Assembly (NCBI GenBank): GCA_900765525.1
Contig: CAAFRY010000121.1
Location: 1 to 38,895, forward strand
DNA length: 38,895 nt
Direction: 5' to 3'
DNA from: an uncultured Blautia sp.
GTDB lineage: Bacteria > Bacillota > Clostridia > Lachnospirales > Lachnospiraceae
A program made the translations under genes and the position numbers. Shown piece by piece: positions 34,499 to 38,895 of this stretch. Numbering within the stretch: the stretch's first letter is position 1; each line of letters opens with the position of its first letter. Under the pieces are notes generated by a model. That model saw only the letters and a program-made list of their open reading frames with translations. It ran no database searches and was not told where the DNA came from.

Positions 34499-34535
34499 AA
34501 GTGGTAGAAAGTGGTGAAAAGTGGTACGAAATGGG
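34499..34535 (+). promoter_or_regulatory. MraZ operator: four tandem AAAGTGG-like boxes
   Basis: GTGG recurs at 34501, 34511 and 34521 in an AAAGTGG context with a 10-base period, followed by AAATGGG at 34529-34535. MraZ binds tandem repeats of this type in front of its own gene in several bacteria. Placed at the start point, the boxes would let MraZ repress its operon. Confidence 0.8.
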
Positions 34536-34619
34536 TAGCTGATGGCAGAAGCGGCCCGTATGAACCATGGAGGACACGAAGGGGAGAATCGTATCCTCAC
34601 GAAAGAAGGTGACGTTCAT

Positions 34620-35051
34620 ATGTTCATGGGAGAGTATAGTCATACAATCGACGCAAAGGGGAGGATGATTATTCCTTCTAAGTTCCGGGAGGAGCTGGGG
34701 GAGGAGTTCGTACTCACCAAGGGTCTGGACGGTTGCTTGTCTATCTATCCCAGAGATGAATGGAAAAACTTTGAAGAAAAGCTGAAAGCTTTACCACTTA
34801 ATGATAAAAATGCAAGAGCCTTCTTACGTTTCTTTGTAGCCAGTGCAACTATGTGCGAGCTGGACCGGCAGGGGAGAATTCTCGTGCCTCAGACGCTTCG
34901 GGAATTTGCAGGTCTGAATAAGGATGTAGTGCTTACGGGAAATCTTACAAGGATTGAAGTCTGGAGTAAGGAAAAGTGGTTGGAAAACAGCAATTACGAG
35001 GACATGGACGCCATTGCAGAGGGTATGCAGAATATGGGCATTGTTATCTGA
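34620..35051 (+). CDS. mraZ: Transcriptional regulator MraZ
   Basis: A ring-forming DNA-binding protein that controls the division and cell-wall cluster. The 143 residues contain two SpoVT/AbrB-like DxxxR repeats: [10 protein letters not shown] near residues 10-19 and [10 protein letters not shown] near 81-90. The ATG at 34620 gives the conserved start MFMGEY and has AAGGTGA (34606-34612) seven bases upstream; a longer frame from 34542 has no family support. The operator boxes upstream imply self-repression. rsmH starts 18 bases after its stop. Confidence 0.96.
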   Translation: MFMGEYSHTIDAKGRMIIPSKFREELGEEFVLTKGLDGCLSIYPRDEWKNFEEKLKALPLNDKNARAFLRFFVASATMCELDRQGRILVPQTLREFAGLNKDVVLTGNLTRIEVWSKEKWLENSNYEDMDAIAEGMQNMGIVI

Positions 35052-35069
35052 GTTTGCCGGGAGAAGAAA

Positions 35070-36011
35070 ATGGAATTTAAACACCAATCCGTATTACTGG
35101 AAGAGACAGTCGGGAATTTAAGGGTAAAGCCCGACGGAGTCTATGTTGATGGAACATTGGGAGGCGGCGGGCATTCCTACAGGATATGCCAGCAGCTATC
35201 TGCCAAGGGGAGCTTGATAGGTATAGATCAAGATGAGGCTGCAATAAAGGCTGCGGGAGAGCGGTTACAGAATTTTAGAGAGAACGTGACCATCATCCGC
35301 AGCAACTATTGCAACATGAAAAAAGAACTACAGAAAATAGGAATCGCATCGGTAGATGGGATTATTTTAGATTTAGGGGTATCTTCCTACCAGTTGGACA
35401 ACAGTGAGAGAGGCTTTACTTATCGGGAAGATGTCCCTCTTGACATGCGTATGGATCAGAGAAATCCCCGCACAGCCAGGGACATTGTAAATACTTATAG
35501 CGAAATGGAGCTGTACCGTATTATCCGTGACTATGGGGAGGACAAATTCGCAAAAAATATCGCAAAGCACATCTGTCTGGAAAGACAGAAAAAAGCTATA
35601 GATACTACAGGGGAGCTGGCAGAAATCATTAAACATGCCATTCCCATGAAAATGAGGGCTGTGGGAGGGCATCCGGCTAAGAGAACCTTTCAGGCTATCC
35701 GGATTGAGTTAAATCAGGAGCTGGAGGTTTTGAGAGACAGTCTGGATGACATGATTAAGCTGTTGAATCACCAGGGAAGAATCTGTGTGATAACCTTTCA
35801 TTCTTTGGAAGATAGGATTGTGAAGACCATTTTTAAGAAAAATGAGAATCCTTGTACCTGTCCTTCTAATTTTCCTGTGTGTGTATGCGGGAATATTTCC
35901 AGAGGCAGGGTGATTACCAGAAAGCCCATACTTCCAAGCCAGGAAGAGCTGGAGGAAAACCCACGCTCTAAAAGTGCTAAGCTGCGGGTATTTGAGCGGG
36001 TGAAGCAATGA
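35070..36011 (+). CDS. rsmH: 16S rRNA m4C1402 methyltransferase RsmH
   Basis: This SAM-dependent enzyme methylates N4 of C1402 in the ribosomal decoding centre. The 313 residues begin with HQSVLLEE and the SAM loop [10 protein letters not shown] (27-36), then [17 protein letters not shown] and the C-terminal [10 protein letters not shown] stretch typical of the family. The length is standard. It follows mraZ, as in nearly all bacteria, and precedes the FtsL-like gene by 27 bases. Confidence 0.97.
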   Translation: MEFKHQSVLLEETVGNLRVKPDGVYVDGTLGGGGHSYRICQQLSAKGSLIGIDQDEAAIKAAGERLQNFRENVTIIRSNYCNMKKELQKIGIASVDGIILDLGVSSYQLDNSERGFTYREDVPLDMRMDQRNPRTARDIVNTYSEMELYRIIRDYGEDKFAKNIAKHICLERQKKAIDTTGELAEIIKHAIPMKMRAVGGHPAKRTFQAIRIELNQELEVLRDSLDDMIKLLNHQGRICVITFHSLEDRIVKTIFKKNENPCTCPSNFPVCVCGNISRGRVITRKPILPSQEELEENPRSKSAKLRVFERVKQ

Positions 36012-36038
36012 AAGCCAGGTCTTTAAAAGGAGAGTTTC

Positions 36039-36536
36039 ATGGCAAGCACAAGAAACCAAAACAGGTATGACAATAGAAGGGTCCCAAGACAGACAGTCTA
36101 CTATGAGGACGGAAACGCTGCCCGCAGGCTGGATGTGCAGCCAAGGCAGACCAAAAGAGAGCTGAGCAGGACGGCACAGAAGAACAGGGCAAAGAGTACA
36201 AATATGAGCAGAGGGTATATCGCTTTTCTTGGAATTGTATGCGCCTTGGCTACAGGAGCCTGTGTACATTACGTTAAGCTTACCGCAGATATTACCGCAC
36301 AGAAAAGCACGGTGGCCGCAAAGGAGCTGGAGTTAAATCAGTTAAAAGAGGATAATGATGCTTATTATAGCCAGGTGCTTACGGGGGTGGATTTGGATGA
36401 AATCCGGGACCGGGCCATCAACGAGCTGGGCATGGAGTTTGCTACAGAGGAACAGATTAAATACTACACACCGGGAAATAACAGCTATGTGAGACAGTAT
36501 CAGGATGTCCCGGACAGCAAGCAGGTGGAAGATTGA
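36039..36536 (+). CDS. ftsL: FtsL/DivIC-like cell division protein
   Basis: A 165-residue bitopic membrane protein of the divisome. The N-terminal 57 residues are basic and cytoplasmic, with one TM helix at about 59-78, then a coiled coil (about 80-112) with the heptad-rich LELNQLKEDND stretch and the LDEIRDRAINELGM motif shared by FtsL and DivIC. The position between rsmH and a class B PBP makes FtsL the likely role. AAAAGGAG precedes the ATG. The stop overlaps the PBP start (TTGA). The symbol is assigned mainly by position because FtsL sequences diverge quickly. Confidence 0.8.
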   Translation: MASTRNQNRYDNRRVPRQTVYYEDGNAARRLDVQPRQTKRELSRTAQKNRAKSTNMSRGYIAFLGIVCALATGACVHYVKLTADITAQKSTVAAKELELNQLKEDNDAYYSQVLTGVDLDEIRDRAINELGMEFATEEQIKYYTPGNNSYVRQYQDVPDSKQVED

Positions 36537-38689
36537 AAAAAGAAGAATCTAAAAGACGAAAACTAACAAAAAAAATGAAACGAAAGCTGGCCGGAGTATT
36601 TGGAGTGACTCTGCTGGCTTTTGTCAGTTTATTGGCGGGAATTACGGTAATAAATGCCAAAGAAGGGAATAAATACACCCAGCAGGTGCTTTCCCAGTCC
36701 CAACAGCAGTATACCAACACTACTATTCCTTTCCGAAGAGGAACCATAACAGACAGGAACGGAACTGTGCTGGCTAACAGCGAAAAAGTATACAATTTAA
36801 TTCTGGATTGTCAGGCTGTAAACTACAAAGGCAGCTACAAGGAACCTACCCTAGCGGCTTTGGAAGATTATTTCGGTATTGACAGAGAGAAAGTGGAGGG
36901 ATTGCTCACCAACGAGAACACGGCCAACAGCCAGTATCAAATTTTGAAAAAAGAAGTTTCCATGGATGACAAAAAGGCCTTTGAGGCTGCCAATTCCGTG
37001 CCAGACACGGAGGAGGAACAGGAAGCATTAGGGGACGATGAGCTGAGCAGAAGAAGAAATGTCCAGGGTATTTATTTTGAAGATACTTACAAGAGAATTT
37101 ATCCCCTGGAGGATTTGGCCTGCGATGTTATCGGCTTTGTGGATACGGGAAATACAGCGGACTGGGGCCTGGAAGGATATTATAATAACACTCTTAACGG
37201 AACCAATGGCAGAAAGTTTGGTTATCTCAGCCAGGACACAGACCAGGGGCAGACCATTGTAGAGGCAGTGGACGGCAAGAACCTTACCACCACCCTGGAT
37301 GCTACTATACAGGAGATTGTAGAGAAATATATTTCCGCCTTTGACCGGGCTCTGTCAGCAGGCCCCAATAATAAGGTGGGTGAGCAGAAAAAGGGAGCCA
37401 AGAATATCGGCGTTATTGTAGAGGACCCCAATACAGGAGAAATTCTTGCCATGGCCAGCTCCGGAAGCTATGACTTAAATGAACCCAGGGACTTGACCGG
37501 GCTCTATACCGAAGAAGCCATTGATGAGATGACAGATGAAGAGACAAGAGAGGCTCTTTTCGATATGTGGAGAAACTTCTGTATCAGCGATGACTATGAA
37601 CCAGGTTCTGTTGTAAAGCCTATTGTGGTGGCAGGAGCCTTGGAATCAGGAGCTATTACAGAAAATTCCAGATTCTATTGTGATGGTGGTCAGCAGATTG
37701 GAGAAGATTTCGTTCGATGCGCCGTATATCCTAACAGTCATGGAGCGGAAAGCCTGGGAGAGGTTATCCAGAATTCTTGCAATGATGGTATGATGGCTAT
37801 CGGAAGAAGAATGGGTTCTGCGGAATTTCTGAATTATCAGAGCAAATTTAACTTTGGAACCAGAACCGGTATTGATTTGCCGGGGGAGGGAACGGGAATT
37901 CTTTTTGCGGAAAGCGATATGTACGAGATGGAGCTGTCTACCTCAGCCTTTGGACAGGGCTTTACCTGTACCATGATTCAGGAAATTGCGGCTATGGCCG
38001 CAGCCATTAATGGAGGAACCTATTACCAGCCTCATTTAGTAAAGGAAATTACGGACCAGGATGGAAAAACTGTGGAAAATATCAGTCCTAATGTTTTGAA
38101 AAGTCCTATATCCGAGGAAGTATCAGCCGACATTCGGGAATACATGGGAATGAGTGTTACCAGCGGTACCAGTACCAAAGCCAAGGTGCAGGGATATTCT
38201 ATGGGCGGTAAGACTGGAACAGCGGAGAAACTGACAGAAAAAGAAAAGGGTAATTATCTGGTATCCTTTATCGGTTTTGCCCCTCTGGATAAGCCGGAAA
38301 TGTTGGTTTATGTAGTAGTGGACACACCCAATGTGGAAAGTCAGGCATCCAGCAGCTACGCCCAGTACCTGGCCCAGGCCATTATGTCCGAAGTATTGCC
38401 TTATATGAATGTTTACCAGGATGAAAAGGCGGAAGGCGCCACAGTGCTGTGGGAAGGCTTCTACGGAGTTCCTAAATTTACAGACATTGTGGAAGACGGT
38501 GTTTCCAATCCTTATGGTACAGTTTTAGACCAGGGCTATGGGGACGGAGACCCATTGGAGTCCGAGGAAGATTTAAATGATGAATATTCTGACGGAATCA
38601 CCAATGAGCAGGCTGGTATTGATGAAGATGACGATTCCTATGAGGATGCTTACGACACAGAAGAGCTGGACCAGGATGAGGAAGAGTGA
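36533..38689 (+). CDS. Class B penicillin-binding protein (FtsI/SpoVD-like transpeptidase)
   Basis: A septal or spore-cortex peptidoglycan transpeptidase of 718 residues. It has a basic N-terminus, one TM helix (about 20-42), a dimerisation domain (RRGTITDRNG, 69-77 region), and the penicillin-binding domain with S359-V-V-K362, S415-C-N417 and K560-T-G562. The start is TTG at 36533, overlapping the ftsL-like stop by four bases, with AGGTGG upstream. SpoVD-type proteins usually end in a PASTA domain. Here the last 80 or so residues are instead strongly acidic (Asp/Glu with Gly and Tyr) and presumably extracellular. FtsI and SpoVD cannot be told apart from the sequence alone. A terminator follows. 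Confidence 0.94.
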   Translation: MKKEESKRRKLTKKMKRKLAGVFGVTLLAFVSLLAGITVINAKEGNKYTQQVLSQSQQQYTNTTIPFRRGTITDRNGTVLANSEKVYNLILDCQAVNYKGSYKEPTLAALEDYFGIDREKVEGLLTNENTANSQYQILKKEVSMDDKKAFEAANSVPDTEEEQEALGDDELSRRRNVQGIYFEDTYKRIYPLEDLACDVIGFVDTGNTADWGLEGYYNNTLNGTNGRKFGYLSQDTDQGQTIVEAVDGKNLTTTLDATIQEIVEKYISAFDRALSAGPNNKVGEQKKGAKNIGVIVEDPNTGEILAMASSGSYDLNEPRDLTGLYTEEAIDEMTDEETREALFDMWRNFCISDDYEPGSVVKPIVVAGALESGAITENSRFYCDGGQQIGEDFVRCAVYPNSHGAESLGEVIQNSCNDGMMAIGRRMGSAEFLNYQSKFNFGTRTGIDLPGEGTGILFAESDMYEMELSTSAFGQGFTCTMIQEIAAMAAAINGGTYYQPHLVKEITDQDGKTVENISPNVLKSPISEEVSADIREYMGMSVTSGTSTKAKVQGYSMGGKTGTAEKLTEKEKGNYLVSFIGFAPLDKPEMLVYVVVDTPNVESQASSSYAQYLAQAIMSEVLPYMNVYQDEKAEGATVLWEGFYGVPKFTDIVEDGVSNPYGTVLDQGYGDGDPLESEEDLNDEYSDGITNEQAGIDEDDDSYEDAYDTEELDQDEEE

Positions 38690-38765
38690 GCGCAGACTGT
38701 CTGACACAATTCGAAGACCTATATGCATGGTGATGCCTGCATCAGCAAGGGCATACACTTAAATA

Positions 38766-38821
38766 AAAGAGAATCGGGAAAGGGCTGTTCAAAGCCCGGA
38801 ACCAGGTTCTCTTTTTCTTTT
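38766..38821 (+). terminator. Rho-independent terminator after the class B PBP
   Basis: AAAGAGAA (38766-38773) pairs with TTCTCTTT (38807-38814), enclosing GGGC/GCCC, then a T-rich tract. It ends the mraZ transcript. Downstream is only a TATAAT at 38855-38860 without a clear -35, perhaps the promoter of the next gene beyond the window. Confidence 0.8.
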
Positions 38822-38895
38822 TTCTATCATGCATAGGATTCCCTGCAAAAGACATATAATATAAGGATAATCCCGGGAGTCTGTAGGAAAATGAG

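Noticed and set aside
34542..34619. Longer N-terminus for MraZ and, similarly, for the Spo0E-like gene (34064)
   Set aside because: The extra residues match no family member, and better ribosome sites precede the later starts.
1..38895. CRISPR arrays, tRNA or rRNA genes, transposases, toxin-antitoxin or phage-defence genes
   Set aside because: None was recognised in reading both strands; the only repeats of note are the 78-bp pair and the MraZ boxes.

Overview
The window comes from a low-to-mid GC Firmicute, most likely a spore-forming Lachnospiraceae of the Blautia type. This rests on the YesM/YesN-style regulators, a Spo0E-like phosphatase, strong GGAGG ribosome binding sites, an MurE carrying the meso-diaminopimelate motif DNPR, and the Firmicute gene order priA-def-fmt-rsmB-rlmN-prpC-prkC-rsgA-rpe-thiN. 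The genus is inference. No tRNA, rRNA, CRISPR array, transposase or phage gene was recognised.

Positions 1-9971 hold a carbohydrate or sugar-acid utilisation cluster. It has two ABC permeases (the first cut by the window edge), a uroporphyrinogen-decarboxylase-family protein, a solute-binding lipoprotein gene broken by an internal deletion, an enolase-superfamily dehydratase or epimerase, a zinc alcohol dehydrogenase, a short-chain dehydrogenase, and a YesM-type kinase with an AraC-type response regulator. The parts fit uptake followed by dehydration and oxidation of a sugar acid, but no substrate can be read from the sequence.

Positions 9961-16735 hold a MATE exporter (minus strand) divergent from an OmpR-type response regulator and a one-TM histidine kinase. 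An MacB/LolD-class ATPase and an FtsX-type permease follow. This resembles a peptide or antibiotic stress response module. A GtrII-like membrane glucosyltransferase and a tRNA-dihydrouridine synthase come next. A 78-bp repeat occurs twice in opposite orientation (13054-13131 and 19480-19557, 76 of 78 bases alike) and brackets the ABC exporter, gtrII and dus.

Positions 19639-32662 are a housekeeping block: murE and priA, then protein N-terminal processing (def, fmt), rRNA methylation (rsmB, rlmN), the PP2C phosphatase and PASTA kinase pair, and, after a terminator and a new promoter with a structured leader, rsgA-rpe-thiN. ychF and a Spo0E-like gene follow. A terminator at 34374-34434 then separates these from the division cluster mraZ-rsmH-ftsL-like-class B PBP, whose promoter carries a set of MraZ-type boxes.

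No wholly new system is evident. The best leads are the inverted 78-bp element, an inverted repeat that could hide the gtrII ribosome binding site only in read-through transcripts, the three-hairpin rsgA leader, the URO-D-family protein without the usual zinc cysteine in a sugar operon, and the deleted binding-protein gene.
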